A DNA stretch of 64,000 bases from Pseudanabaena sp. FACHB-2040 (GCF_014696715.1 NZ_JACJQO010000014.1:1-64000), one strand, 5' to 3'. Shown: positions 43,066-52,818, numbered from the stretch's first letter. A program made the numbers and translations. The notes: a model not told the origin generated them from the sequence alone.

Positions 43066-46000
43066 ATGCCCCAGCCGCAGACGGCTCGATTGCCCCGACG
43101 TTCCCAGAAGCCCCCGCTGGCAGCGGGTTTGCAGCAGATCTGCCGCTTAGGCCTGGGGGCGACTGCGGCCCTTCTGGCTCTTAAGCTCCCCCTAGTAAGC
43201 CAAGCAGCACTCCTGCCGTCTCCAGTTCTGACGCAGTCACCCTCCCCCCAGACTGCTGCTGTGCTCAGTAATCGCCTAGACGAGACCAGCGAACGCCTAG
43301 ACGACAGTCACTACATCAATGGGTATAGTTTTGCAGGCGTGGCTGGGCAAGCCATTACCGTTGATCTGAGCAGCGAAACGTTTAATGCGTACCTACTGCT
43401 AGGTCCTCCCGACGGCACCGTGGTCGCCGAAGACGACAACAGTGGCGAGGGCAGCCACGCCCGCATTGTTCTCGCCCTACCGACCACAGGCAGCTATGTT
43501 GTCGGGGCCAACACTAGTTACGCTGGAGAAAGCGGCCCCTATGAGTTTACCTTGCAGGCTGCAACCGTTGCAGAGGTGGCCCAGGCAGAGCAGCTCGCCG
43601 AGGCCCAACGTCTTGATCAGCAAGTTTGGCAGCTCTACCAGGCGGGCCACTACGAGGCGGCCATTCCCTTAGCGCAACAGGCGCTAGCGATGCGAGAGCA
43701 GATGCTGGGCGCAACCGATCCAGATGTAGCGAATAGTCTGAATATATTAGCCAGGTTGTACTACGTTCAGGGTCAGTATGAGCAAGCTGAGCCCTTGTAT
43801 GTGCGATCGCATCAGATCTACGAAGCGACCTTAGGGGCAAACCACCCCGATACCGCAAATAATCTCAGCAATCTAGCAGATCTCTACCGACAACAGGGAA
43901 ATTATAGAGAGGCAGAATCGCTTTTATTGAGATCGCTCGCTATTTACACAGCCACCTTAGGAGAAGCCGATCCAACGGTTGCCCTAATCCTCAACAATCT
44001 GGCAGAACTTTATCACAATCAAGGCCGTTATGGGGAAGCAGAATCGCTCTTTTTGCGCTCGCTCGCCCTCCATGAATCTGCCCTAGGAGAAGCCCATCCG
44101 GCTGTGGCTTTGCCTCTTAACAATCTGGCATTACTTTACCACTTCCAGGGCCAGTACGAAAATACAGAAGCCCTTTATCTCAGGTCTCTGCGTCTCTATG
44201 AAGAAGCTTTGGGAGAAAACCACCCTTACGTTGCCACCAGTCTCAATAACCTGGCATTACTCTACGTAGAGCAGGGTAACTACGAGGTCGCAACTCCTCT
44301 CTTAATGCGCTCTCTGGCAATTCGCGAGAGGGTACTTGGCGAGACTCATCCCGATGTTGCCCAAAGCCTCAATAATTTAGCTTCGCTTTATCAAGACCAG
44401 GCCCAATACAGTGAAGCAGAGCCCCTCTACCGACGGGCTTTAGCGATTTTGGAAACAACGCTCGGAGCAGATCATCTTGGCCTTGTCCAAACCATCAACA
44501 ACTTAGCTTTGCTTTATCAACTCCAGGGCAACTACAGCGAAGCGGAGACTCTCCATTGGCGCTCCATATCCATTCGGGAACGGGCATTAGGTAAGAACCA
44601 TCCTGTTGTTGCCCTCAGCCTCAATAATCTGGCAATGCTCTATCAATATCAGGGTAATTACGATGGGTCGGAGCCTCTTATTATAAGCGCTTTGAATAAT
44701 TACAAAGCAGCTTTTGATGACAATCATCCTGTTATTGCCTTGCTCTTAAATAATTTAGCCCTTGTGTACAGGGAACAGGATAAATACCAGGAGGCTGAAT
44801 CCCTTTTTCTGCAGGCGCTGCACATTTATGAAACAGTGCTGGGCGAAAATCATCCTCACCTTGCTTCTACCTTTGTTAACCTGGCTGGACTTTACCAGGA
44901 TCAAGGCGACTATAGCAGAGCAGAACAGGTTCTTTTGCAGGCGCTAACGATTTACGAAGCAGCTTTTGGAGAGAACCACCCTAGTACTGCCGTCACGCTA
45001 AGCGGGTTGTCAAGGGGCTACTACAACCAGGGCAAATACGCAGAAGCGGAATCGCTGCTTTTGCGTTCACTTAATATTCAAACAACAGCTTTGGGAGAAA
45101 ACCATCCTAATGTTGCTGTTAGTCTCAACAGTTTAGCGTGGATTGATCTAATTCAAGGCGACATTCTCCAAAGCCTGGCCTCTCAGCAGCGAGCCGCTAC
45201 CATCGAGGAAACCTATCTAGGCCTTAACCTGGCAATGGGATCAGAAATCCGTAAGCGAACCTACGCTGCAACCCTAACGGCCAGCACCAACATTACCCTT
45301 TCTCTCCATTTGCAGCACGCGTCTACCAATCTTGAGGCGGCGCAGCTAGCCTTAAACACGGTGCTACGCCGTAAGGGGCGCGTGCTCGATGCCGTTACCG
45401 ATTCACAGCAGCGCCTGCGTCAGAACCTCAGCCCAGAAGCAGCCTCTCTCTTAAATGACTACACCACAACCCAAAGTCAACTGGCAGCGTTGCTCTACGG
45501 CGGGTGGAGCGGGCAAGATCCCACAGTGTATCAAACTCAGGTTGAAGCGCTGCAGCAGGAGGTGAGCCGTCTCGAAAATGAACTGGCTCGTCGCAGTGCT
45601 GAGTTTCGAGTCGCCACAGAAGCCGTCAGCATTGAGGCTGTACAGGCCCTGATCCCAACTGATGCAGCCCTAGTGGAGCTGGTGCAGTACAGCCCGCTTG
45701 GCCCTACCCAAAGCAGCGTGACAAGATGGGAACCGCCGCGCTATGCAGCTTACGTACTGCAAGCATCAGGTGAGCCTCAGTGGATCGATTTGGGCGATGC
45801 CCAGACTATCAATGAGGCGGCTTTTGCCTTCCTCAACACCCTGCGCGATCCGGGCGCTCTCGAAGCCACTCGCGCTGCAGGACGAGCACTCGATGAGCTG
45901 GTAATGCAGCCTATCCGGCCCCTGTTAGGCGACGCTACCCACCTGTTGGTAGCTCCCGATAGCCAGCTTAATCTAGTTCCCTTTGCCGCCATGGTGGATG

Positions 46001-46908
46001 AGCACAACCGCTACCTGGTGGAAAGCTACACCTTTACCCACCTCACTAGTGGCCGTGACCTGCTGCGGCTGCAAAACCGCTCTCCCAGTCGTCAGTCTGC
46101 CGTCATTATGGCCAATCCTGACTACACCACGGTGGCGACAGGCGCGACAGCCAGAAATGGTGCCGGAGCAGCAGCCTCTCCCCAGCCCCGCGGTATCGCA
46201 GATCTGCGCTTTGGGCCGCTTCCCGGGACAGAGGTTGAGGCCAATGCGATCACGCCCCTCCTCCCCACCCCCCTCCTCCTCACCGAAGCCGCAGCCACCG
46301 AAAATGCTCTCAAGCAGGTACAGGCCCCTAGCATTTTGCACATTGCGACCCACGGCTTCTTCCTAGAAGACCTAGAGTTTGTGCCACCTGTCGGGAGCAG
46401 CCGAGGCGAGATTGAGATTGTCTCTGCCACCTCTACCGAGTTCAGCGCCCCGCCCTCGAGCAACCGCCCCACTAGCAGCGAAAATCCTCTATTGCGCTCT
46501 GGGCTAGCTCTTGCGGGCTTTAACGGCAGAGCCAGCGCTGGAGAAGACGGCGTTTTAACTGCGCTAGAGGCCGCCAACCTCGATTTGCACGGTACTCGAC
46601 TGGTGGTACTTAGCGCCTGCGAAACTGGCTTAGGTGCCGTGTCCGTTGGGGAAGGGGTCTACGGACTGCGCCGGGCTTTTGTGATGGCGGGGGCCGAAAG
46701 CCTGCTGATGAGCTTATGGTTGGTCGATGACCAGGGCACAGCCGATCTAATGACGCTTTACTACCAACGATTGCTGAACGGTGAGGGGCGCAGCGAAGCC
46801 CTACGGCAGGTGCAGCTAAATATGTTGGCCAGTTCAGACTACGAGCACCCATTTTATTGGGCCGCTTTCATGTTTTCCGGTAACTGGCTGCCAATCGATG
46901 ACCTCTAA
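43066..46908 (+). CDS. Exported PPC-TPR-CHAT caspase-like protein
   Basis: A 1280-residue protein. A twin-basic, hydrophobic N-terminus (residues 20-50) suggests export. A PPC-like beta domain follows (about 60-165, INGYSFAGVAGQAITVDLSS and GSYVVGANTSYAGESGPYEF). Then come about 13 kinesin-light-chain-like TPRs of 42 residues (GENHPxVAxSLNNLAxLYxxQGxY pattern, about 190-720), a helical linker and a CHAT domain (870-1280). His 1096 (IATHGFF) and Cys 1185 (LSACETGLG) form the protease dyad, and LLMSLWLVDDQGT and FYWAAFMFSGNW close it. ATG 43066 replaces TTG 43036. The 42-residue repeats are similar enough to change number by recombination. It probably senses partners through TPRs; the target is unknown. 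Confidence 0.93.
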   Translation: MPQPQTARLPRRSQKPPLAAGLQQICRLGLGATAALLALKLPLVSQAALLPSPVLTQSPSPQTAAVLSNRLDETSERLDDSHYINGYSFAGVAGQAITVDLSSETFNAYLLLGPPDGTVVAEDDNSGEGSHARIVLALPTTGSYVVGANTSYAGESGPYEFTLQAATVAEVAQAEQLAEAQRLDQQVWQLYQAGHYEAAIPLAQQALAMREQMLGATDPDVANSLNILARLYYVQGQYEQAEPLYVRSHQIYEATLGANHPDTANNLSNLADLYRQQGNYREAESLLLRSLAIYTATLGEADPTVALILNNLAELYHNQGRYGEAESLFLRSLALHESALGEAHPAVALPLNNLALLYHFQGQYENTEALYLRSLRLYEEALGENHPYVATSLNNLALLYVEQGNYEVATPLLMRSLAIRERVLGETHPDVAQSLNNLASLYQDQAQYSEAEPLYRRALAILETTLGADHLGLVQTINNLALLYQLQGNYSEAETLHWRSISIRERALGKNHPVVALSLNNLAMLYQYQGNYDGSEPLIISALNNYKAAFDDNHPVIALLLNNLALVYREQDKYQEAESLFLQALHIYETVLGENHPHLASTFVNLAGLYQDQGDYSRAEQVLLQALTIYEAAFGENHPSTAVTLSGLSRGYYNQGKYAEAESLLLRSLNIQTTALGENHPNVAVSLNSLAWIDLIQGDILQSLASQQRAATIEETYLGLNLAMGSEIRKRTYAATLTASTNITLSLHLQHASTNLEAAQLALNTVLRRKGRVLDAVTDSQQRLRQNLSPEAASLLNDYTTTQSQLAALLYGGWSGQDPTVYQTQVEALQQEVSRLENELARRSAEFRVATEAVSIEAVQALIPTDAALVELVQYSPLGPTQSSVTRWEPPRYAAYVLQASGEPQWIDLGDAQTINEAAFAFLNTLRDPGALEATRAAGRALDELVMQPIRPLLGDATHLLVAPDSQLNLVPFAAMVDEHNRYLVESYTFTHLTSGRDLLRLQNRSPSRQSAVIMANPDYTTVATGATARNGAGAAASPQPRGIADLRFGPLPGTEVEANAITPLLPTPLLLTEAAATENALKQVQAPSILHIATHGFFLEDLEFVPPVGSSRGEIEIVSATSTEFSAPPSSNRPTSSENPLLRSGLALAGFNGRASAGEDGVLTALEAANLDLHGTRLVVLSACETGLGAVSVGEGVYGLRRAFVMAGAESLLMSLWLVDDQGTADLMTLYYQRLLNGEGRSEALRQVQLNMLASSDYEHPFYWAAFMFSGNWLPIDDL

Positions 46909-46923
46909 TCCCTGTTGTGAACC

Positions 46924-47049
46924 CTGACCCTGAAGGGTTTAGAGAGAACACCCCAGCAGTTAGTCATTCAGCATGAAGCTCCTTCCTGGTTTGACTTGAT
47001 TGGGCTAGCAGGTAGTGTCAATCTTCTAGCCACCATCCTTTTTGTTTAG
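46924..47049 (+). pseudogene. Duplicated N-terminal fragment of the 42253 membrane protein
   Basis: The frame TLKGLERTPQQLVIQHEAPS, then WFDLIGLAGSVNLLATILFV, aligns without gaps to the first 42 codons of the gene at 42253, with a CTG in place of the start codon and a TAG at its end. It lies 15 bases after the TPR-CHAT stop, as the intact copy lies just before that gene. Confidence 0.8.
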
Positions 47050-47110
47050 CTCCAGTAGTTGAACCGAGAAGTCTGACGCGACATGATTGGGTCGTGTGCA
47101 ACAGAATAGA

Positions 47111-47136
47111 CACCTACACCTACACCTACACCTACA
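47111..47136 (+). repeat. Hexanucleotide microsatellite (CACCTA)n
   Basis: Four CACCTA units plus a partial unit. The stop codon of the GNAT gene on the other strand lies within the array (47132-47134), so unit changes could alter its last codons. Confidence 0.85.
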
Positions 47137-47608
47137 GCAAATATTCAGTACTCTGATACTTCTCCATGAATAAGAGCGATAAGTTCTTGTTTATCTTTTG
47201 TTTTTTGAATATTTTGTATCCAAGCCGCTCGTAAAGATGGATATTGCGTTCACTCTTATGTCCAGTGAATAATTGAAAACGCTGCACCCGATCAAAGCAT
47301 GATTCGATTTGCACCATGAGCGCCGTGCCAATACCTTGACCTTGAAAATCAGGATGAACAATAAGCCGCCCGATGAAGCAAACATTTTCCTCTTGATACC
47401 CTCTAACCGAGCCTGTAATATTGCCCTTAATTGAAGCCTTTAGAAAAACTTTACTCGTGATGTCGCTCCTCATCTCGTCTAAACTTTGAGCTAGTGGCGG
47501 AATATTGAAGTCATTGTAAAGCAGTGCCTCACTTTGATACGCCAGCTTTTGTAGTTCTAGAAGTGTCACCGCATCTTCCAATGAAGCCCGTGTGATGTTT
47601 TCCATCAT
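47132..47608 (-). CDS. GNAT-family N-acetyltransferase
   Basis: A 158-residue acetyltransferase with the acetyl-CoA signature IGRLIVHPDFQGQGIGTALM (Q-x-x-G-x-G pyrophosphate loop near residue 95). It is preceded by VRGYQEENVCFI and followed by LFTGHKSERNIHLYERLGYK, all normal for small GNAT enzymes. The acyl acceptor is not predictable. The gene stands alone and converges on the TPR-CHAT region. Its 3' end is in a hexamer microsatellite. Confidence 0.9.
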   Translation of the reverse strand: MMENITRASLEDAVTLLELQKLAYQSEALLYNDFNIPPLAQSLDEMRSDITSKVFLKASIKGNITGSVRGYQEENVCFIGRLIVHPDFQGQGIGTALMVQIESCFDRVQRFQLFTGHKSERNIHLYERLGYKIFKKQKINKNLSLLFMEKYQSTEYLL

Positions 47609-47944
47609 CTAAAATTATCACTTTCTAAAACTTTGCATATGTCGATTAATGCGATGTATGGCCCGGTTAAGGAATTAAATGGTCGTTGAGGAAAGGGCTA
47701 CAGACCTTGTGGAGGATGGCTTTGAGTGGATTAAAAGTAGATGAGCGATACTAGAAAATTAAATGACTAAAAGTTAGGAATCTTTGCTCTCCTGTGAGTG
47801 AGGCAGCCAGCTTGGAGTGTGAACTGAACAATCTGGAGGATGCGATCGCACTGCCCTAACGCAGGTCCAACCACAGCCTGGCTGTCTTTACCGGCTGCTG
47901 TTCGAGCAAATGTACAGTGCTATATTTCACCTCGCGTAGCACTG
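47609..47944. other. Intergenic stretch, nothing recognised
   Basis: One HIP1 core lies near 47849. No coding frame with family support and no strong repeat or hairpin was seen. It may be eroded CHAT-gene sequence, since a CHAT pseudogene adjoins it. Confidence 0.5.
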
Positions 47945-48330
47945 CTCACTAGCGCCACCCCTGCCTCATCGGCAGTGTCGTAGTCTGAGTTAGCAAAGAT
48001 GATGGTAGGCTGGCGGCTGGGTTTTGTAGCTGCAGCAGATCACGCCCAGTCGTGAGGTGAGTGAAGATGTAGGTCTCGATCAAGTAGCGATCCTGCTCAT
48101 CGACCAGGGCCGCGAAGGGAATGGTGTTGAGCTGGCTGTCGGGGAAGAGCAGTAGATGGTGGCACTGCCCAAGAGGGGGCGAATAGGTGCCATTACCAGT
48201 CGATCCAGAGTGCGGTAAAAGCGGCTTCATCAATGGCTTTGGCATCGCCAGACCGACCCATTGGGGGTCGCCAGAAGCATGAAGGATGTAGGCAGCATAG
48301 CGGAGGTGCGCCCCAACTTCGGATTGGCTA
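47945..48330 (-). pseudogene. CHAT-domain protein fragment, frameshifted
   Basis: On the minus strand, RYAAYILHASGDPQWVGL, then LLLFPDSQLNTIPFAALVDE, RYLIETYIFTHLTTGRDLLQ and LQNPAAS align with residues 905-1020 of the TPR-CHAT protein at 43066-46908. At least two frameshifts separate the blocks. Catalytic His and Cys regions are missing. It is the trace of a second gene of the same kind. Confidence 0.8.
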
Positions 48331-48510
48331 GCAGTTGGGTCAAATGGATTGATGGTGCAGTAGTAACAAAAGAGGGGATATTCACTTTTGCCCCAAGAGT
48401 TCTCAGAAACTCACTTTTTGTCTAAAAACGGGTTTCGGCTGGTTGGTGCTACATTCAGCTGCTTTTTGGGGCTTGAGAACTAGAACTGGCAAACAGGCTA
48501 GTTACTCCAT

Positions 48511-49200
48511 TTATTTCCCCGTTTTCTCTTGAGGGCAGAAGATTTGGATCAGCTCTGCCTGCCCTTCCCGCATCTCCTCTGAGGGGTTGCTAACTGAAAA
48601 CAGCTCTTGTAAAGCATCGGAGGCGAGTTCTTGCTGGGTAAAGTAGGCTGCCCGAGCCAGGGCAATCGTTTCGGCATCGGCTCTTTCAGCCTCCAAGTCT
48701 GCCTGCAAGGTCTCAAGTTCGGCTGCGATGCGCTCGTAGGCCTCGTCATCCATAATTTCAAACGAGGTGGCGTATACGTGCGTTGGCGCAATCATGAAGA
48801 ACTGCCAATCATAGGTTCCGGCTTCGAGGGGCGCTCCAGAATGTGCAACCCGGTACACCTGCTCCTCTCCTGCTGTTGCAGTCTCCTGCCAGAGGATTCC
48901 TTGATTAGGGCTGCTTAGTCCTACTCTGTTTAACCCTTGCCAGATGAAGAGGGGAGTCCGATTCCATACCAGCTGGTCTCTAGGGGTCAATTCACACTGA
49001 CCAGGTATCCTGGGGCCTCCATTTCTGCTCTCTCGACGATCTTCCGCTTCACGGCGGAGAAAACTCCATATTTGCTGCCGAGCTAGCGGCACAGGAGGCT
49101 GCAAGCTCTGAGCTGTAGCTGCTGTGGATAGGGTGGAGATGCTAACAGCGGCGATCCCGACTAAGTTCAGACAGGTCCGTAGCAGTTTATGTAGATTCAT
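48511..49200 (-). CDS. DUF928-family exported protein
   Basis: A 229-residue protein with a signal peptide (LVGIAAVSISTLSTAATAQS, residues 13-32) and the DUF928 layout: CELTPRDQLVWNRTPLFIWQ, then YRVAHSGAPLEAGTYDWQFF and helical YERIAAELETLQADLEAERA. DUF928 proteins are cyanobacterial envelope proteins of unknown function often next to CHAT and CHASE2 genes. Its start overlaps the end of the CHAT-CHASE2 gene by 14 bases, so it is the last gene of a four-gene operon. Confidence 0.88.
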   Translation of the reverse strand: MNLHKLLRTCLNLVGIAAVSISTLSTAATAQSLQPPVPLARQQIWSFLRREAEDRRESRNGGPRIPGQCELTPRDQLVWNRTPLFIWQGLNRVGLSSPNQGILWQETATAGEEQVYRVAHSGAPLEAGTYDWQFFMIAPTHVYATSFEIMDDEAYERIAAELETLQADLEAERADAETIALARAAYFTQQELASDALQELFSVSNPSEEMREGQAELIQIFCPQEKTGK

Positions 49201-51589
49201 GGGAATTGTTTCTCAATAAGGGCAGTAGATACAAACTTGCGGTAGCAGAGGGCAGGAACCAGGGCACTAGAACCAGCCCGCTGACATAGAGTTGTAGGCA
49301 CAGCAGTCCATAGCCTGCAGTTGCCCCGGCAAAGATCCAGCGCGATCTCACTGGGTAGCGCTTAAACTGATGGCCTAAACCTAGTAACAGTGCCTTGCTG
49401 CCAAGAGCAGCGGCCAATACCATCCATAAATCTGGAATAGGCATCACCATGTGCCCTGTCAAAAAGTGGTGCGCCATATAGGCATGGGCTTCTCCACCAC
49501 TGAGCACCCCTACCGCTTGGTCTCGCCAGTAGGCAACTGCAGAGGGCAGAGGCCAGGTATCTTCTCCAACTTCGTCGTAACCCCCAGCTATCACGATCAC
49601 CACTTGCCCTTGAAGAGTCGACAGGCCTGCCTCCTGTAGTCCCCGGTTGGGTTCTTGCAATAGTTGCCAGGCTGGTATGGTCTTGTAGACCTGCTCAGGG
49701 GGAAGGGAAAAATCTAGGATAGGATGCAGCCAACGCTGGTATATCCAGCGCGACAAGTTGGTGAAAATGCTCAAATTAGCCCGCTCCGACAAAGGCGGTT
49801 GCCCTCCATGGGTAGCTTCCCAGTACCCTTCCACTAAAGCTTGAAGTGATTTTTGGCTTTGCAGATTGGGGCGGGGAATATCTGAGGTCTGGTGCTCGGG
49901 TTGGGTGAGGTAGTGCGCGATCGCAAGCTGGTAGCTAAAGGGCAAAGGGCGCTCTGACCAGCCCCGCAGATGGACGTGCCACCAAGGCACTCGAATATCT
50001 CCTGTCAACACCCAATTAGTAGAAGCAACATCAGGGTAGACTGTGAGCCAATCCCCCGGATCGTTGCGCTTAGTGGCAAAGACAAACCACTGCTGGTTTT
50101 GCTCTACTCCCTGCTCTAGGGCCTGCCTCAACTCAGCATCATTGTCTGTGGGTCGATCAAGCAAATAGTCAATGCCTACAACTTTGGCTTCTAGAGCGGC
50201 CAGCTGGGTAACAATATCGGTTAACAGGGTGCGATCAATGGGGGATGGTCTTAGAATGCGGCGTTCTTGGAGGGTGCGATCGTCGATTCGTACCAGCACA
50301 ATTGGGGTAGCTGCTGGGGCTAACTGAGTCGTCACATCCCGGTAAACGGCCTGAGCCCACACTCGTTGGCTCAGCAACCAGTCTTGCACTGGGGGCAGTA
50401 GGCTTAGTACCGCTATGACCCCAATGGCCGCTGCTTCCCAAGGGCTGGGCCGAAAGTGCTGCAGGGCTTTTCGCAACCCGGCGGGCTGCACCCGGTAGGG
50501 CACCGACTCAGGATGGCGAAAGAGCGAGGGCACCAGGTAGGCTGATGGGTAGGTGAGATTTTGCTCCAGCTTCAAAAACTGGCAGGCTCCTAGCAGAGCC
50601 TCCTGCACATTTTCATAGCGGGCCAATCGCTGCAAAAGCTGCACCAGAAATGCCTGGGCCACCTCGTTGTGAATGGGCTCCCGCATGATGGCTACTTGGC
50701 TTAGCCCCAGGTCAATTAGCGCGTTGGCAATGTCCAAACCGCTGCAGGAGTTAAACAGGGCAAACTGCAGCCCTCGTTGCTGAGCCTGCTTGAGATAGGG
50801 ACTGAGCTCCTTGATAGAAATAGTGGTTTTGGGTGCGATCGCAACCTGCCCATCGAGCAGCGCTGCTTCATTGCTGTGGCCTGCAAAAAACAGCACATCC
50901 CAACCCAGGGGATCAGCTATTTCTCGGCAAATGCGTTCCCTGAGGGAAGCAGTATTTTCCCCTGGCTGCCAGCCGGTATAGTGAATATCGAGCAGCTTTT
51001 TCTGGGCATTGAGGGCATTGCGCTCCTCCTCAAAGTTCAGCCCTGTTTCGTCGCCTAAAATAGCCAGCACCCTTGTCTTACCTCGGCGGAAGGGCTGTCG
51101 GTCTACCGTTTCTGAACGAATATTGGCAGGCGATCGCACGATTTGCATGTGTTGGCCAAATTCCCAAGTTTCCCAGGGCAGGCGGGCCATCTCCAAGGGA
51201 GTGCAGGTCAAGAACAGCTCTGCCTTAGCCGCTCCAGGTGATTTGCTAGAACCCGCAGCAACTTTCTCAGAAGCTTTTGTCAGCTCCGCCCGCAGGTCAA
51301 ACAAGTCGCCATGCTTCAACCACTTGTGAAATTCAGAGAGGAGCCTGGCTTCAGCTAGGACTAGATTGCTGTGCCAGTTGACATCCAGTGAGGTGACCTG
51401 GCCTATTGCCCCTACCCGCCCCCGTAAAGCCTGCTTGTAGTAGCCCAGGTAGGCCCGCCGCCAAGTGTCATAAAGCCCCATAAGCTGTGCTGGAAAGGCC
51501 AGACTAGCTGTCAACCGCTGTCCTTTGCCCCAAGCCAATTCAAACAGGCAGCTCTGGTCAATTTTATGAACATTTAGCCGGTAGGTCAT
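49187..51589 (-). CDS. CHAT-CHASE2 membrane sensor protease
   Basis: An 800-residue protein. The N-terminal CHAT domain (about 1-370) has His 238 (FFAGHSN) and Cys 282 (FNSCSG) as a plausible caspase-like dyad. A transmembrane helix near 383-400 leads to an extracytoplasmic CHASE2 domain (about 405-680: PIVLVRIDDRTLQERRILRP, then VVGIDYLLDRPTDNDAELRQ). Three C-terminal helices follow (about 715-795). CHASE2 is a sensory domain, usually joined to kinases or cyclases; here the output is the CHAT protease. An external signal could so control proteolysis in the cytoplasm. It is the third gene of the operon after the HTH/sigma-like and DUF1822 genes. Confidence 0.92.
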   Translation of the reverse strand: MTYRLNVHKIDQSCLFELAWGKGQRLTASLAFPAQLMGLYDTWRRAYLGYYKQALRGRVGAIGQVTSLDVNWHSNLVLAEARLLSEFHKWLKHGDLFDLRAELTKASEKVAAGSSKSPGAAKAELFLTCTPLEMARLPWETWEFGQHMQIVRSPANIRSETVDRQPFRRGKTRVLAILGDETGLNFEEERNALNAQKKLLDIHYTGWQPGENTASLRERICREIADPLGWDVLFFAGHSNEAALLDGQVAIAPKTTISIKELSPYLKQAQQRGLQFALFNSCSGLDIANALIDLGLSQVAIMREPIHNEVAQAFLVQLLQRLARYENVQEALLGACQFLKLEQNLTYPSAYLVPSLFRHPESVPYRVQPAGLRKALQHFRPSPWEAAAIGVIAVLSLLPPVQDWLLSQRVWAQAVYRDVTTQLAPAATPIVLVRIDDRTLQERRILRPSPIDRTLLTDIVTQLAALEAKVVGIDYLLDRPTDNDAELRQALEQGVEQNQQWFVFATKRNDPGDWLTVYPDVASTNWVLTGDIRVPWWHVHLRGWSERPLPFSYQLAIAHYLTQPEHQTSDIPRPNLQSQKSLQALVEGYWEATHGGQPPLSERANLSIFTNLSRWIYQRWLHPILDFSLPPEQVYKTIPAWQLLQEPNRGLQEAGLSTLQGQVVIVIAGGYDEVGEDTWPLPSAVAYWRDQAVGVLSGGEAHAYMAHHFLTGHMVMPIPDLWMVLAAALGSKALLLGLGHQFKRYPVRSRWIFAGATAGYGLLCLQLYVSGLVLVPWFLPSATASLYLLPLLRNNSHEST

Positions 51590-51639
51590 GGCAGAGAAAG
51601 AAGAGGGGAACAGAAACGGGGAACTTACCCAGGGGCAGG

Positions 51640-52818
51640 CTAAGCATCTGGCCTAAAGACAAAGGGGGGCCAGTGGAGGGCCGTCCCGCTGGGGAGTTCA
51701 ATCGTGGCTGTGAACTGCTCATCCCAAGTACCGATTACCTGGGTGTAGAGGTAGGCTGACTCAGCTTCCTGGTTCAAGGTTTGCTCGGCCAGCGTGGTTG
51801 TGTCGTCTCGCACAGTTAACCGGGTGCCAATGGGCAGTTGCTCTCCGGGAACCGGACCCAAAAATAGGAATAGGGACCACTCTGGGGCCTGTGAGTCAAA
51901 CAGGGTCCAGGTCAGGGCATACAGGCGAAAGGGCAGTCCCAGGGGCTGCAGGTCAGTATAGGCTCCCCGGGCCTGGGGTGAAATCGTAATGCCCGAGGGC
52001 TCAAGTTCTCGTAAGACGGCTTCTAGCTGTTCAGTTGGGGTGCGGATAGACATTAGTGCGTTGGCCGGGGCCAAGGGCGGCATCAGCCTCCAGGCCAAGC
52101 TATCGGCCACGGCATCGAGCTGGTCTTGCAGCCAGCGGCCAGTATTGATTAGGCCGCCTGCTGCTGAGGTTAGGGCTTGCAATCTGGTTTGGTTTGTAGC
52201 TGCTGGCTGGGGAGCCGTTAGGTGTCGTGGGTTGAGGCATGACAGGTATAGCAGCACGTCCTCTGGGGCAGTGTCAAAGCATTGGACTGGAATGCTGTAG
52301 GTGCCATTATTGCTGGCAGTTAGCCCAACTTGCTGATGATAGGCCAACAGGCGGTCGCGCCGTAGCCCATTGAGAATTGTGACTTGGTCAGCCTCTTCCT
52401 GCACCTCGGCCAGGATATAGAGATGGGCGAAGTTGCTGGCGTCATCGAGGGTGGCTTGGGGAACGGCAACGACTGTATCGCTGAGGCTGCCTTGGGCGAC
52501 TAAACAAAGGCGAAAATCGCTGACCCGGCAGTTGACCTCCAAAGCCGGGGGCCGGTGCAAGTCGTAGTAAAGAGCGATATCTAGGGCACCGGCTTCGAGC
52601 CATTGCTGTAGGCCCTTTAGGGCCATCGCCCGCAGAAACGTGGGCCACTGCTGATCTGTCTCGGGCGCTTGCTGGCTCATTTGAATAGCCCAATCGACTG
52701 CCGCCGCAGACAGCCTGAGCGTCGTGGGCCGGAGGGGGTCAAACTCGAAATCGGGTGGCTCGGCGGAATAACTCATAGAACTTAGGTTAGCGGGTGGGTG
52801 TGAAGAGGAAAAAACCAT
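51640..52818 (-). CDS. DUF1822-family protein
   Basis: A 392-residue soluble protein of the cyanobacterial DUF1822 family. It has the hallmark N-terminal LSAAAVDWAIQMSQQAPETD, WPTFLRAMALKGLQQWLEAG, the beta-rich middle (FDTAPEDVLLYLSCLNPRHL) and the C-terminal WTLFDSQAPEWSLFLFLGPV segment. No catalytic motif is known. DUF1822 genes nearly always lie between a sigma-like gene and a CHASE2 or CHAT gene, as here, so a role as adaptor or anti-sigma-like partner is a reasonable inference. It starts five bases after the preceding gene and ends 50 before the next. Confidence 0.9.
   Translation of the reverse strand: MVFSSSHPPANLSSMSYSAEPPDFEFDPLRPTTLRLSAAAVDWAIQMSQQAPETDQQWPTFLRAMALKGLQQWLEAGALDIALYYDLHRPPALEVNCRVSDFRLCLVAQGSLSDTVVAVPQATLDDASNFAHLYILAEVQEEADQVTILNGLRRDRLLAYHQQVGLTASNNGTYSIPVQCFDTAPEDVLLYLSCLNPRHLTAPQPAATNQTRLQALTSAAGGLINTGRWLQDQLDAVADSLAWRLMPPLAPANALMSIRTPTEQLEAVLRELEPSGITISPQARGAYTDLQPLGLPFRLYALTWTLFDSQAPEWSLFLFLGPVPGEQLPIGTRLTVRDDTTTLAEQTLNQEAESAYLYTQVIGTWDEQFTATIELPSGTALHWPPFVFRPDA

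Noticed and set aside
45973-46577. Large antisense ORFs over the CHAT domain
   Set aside because: Mirror frames of a GC-rich conserved domain; no independent evidence.
52430-52700. Additional ORFs in the DUF1822 gene
   Set aside because: High-GC shadow frames without start signals or family likeness.
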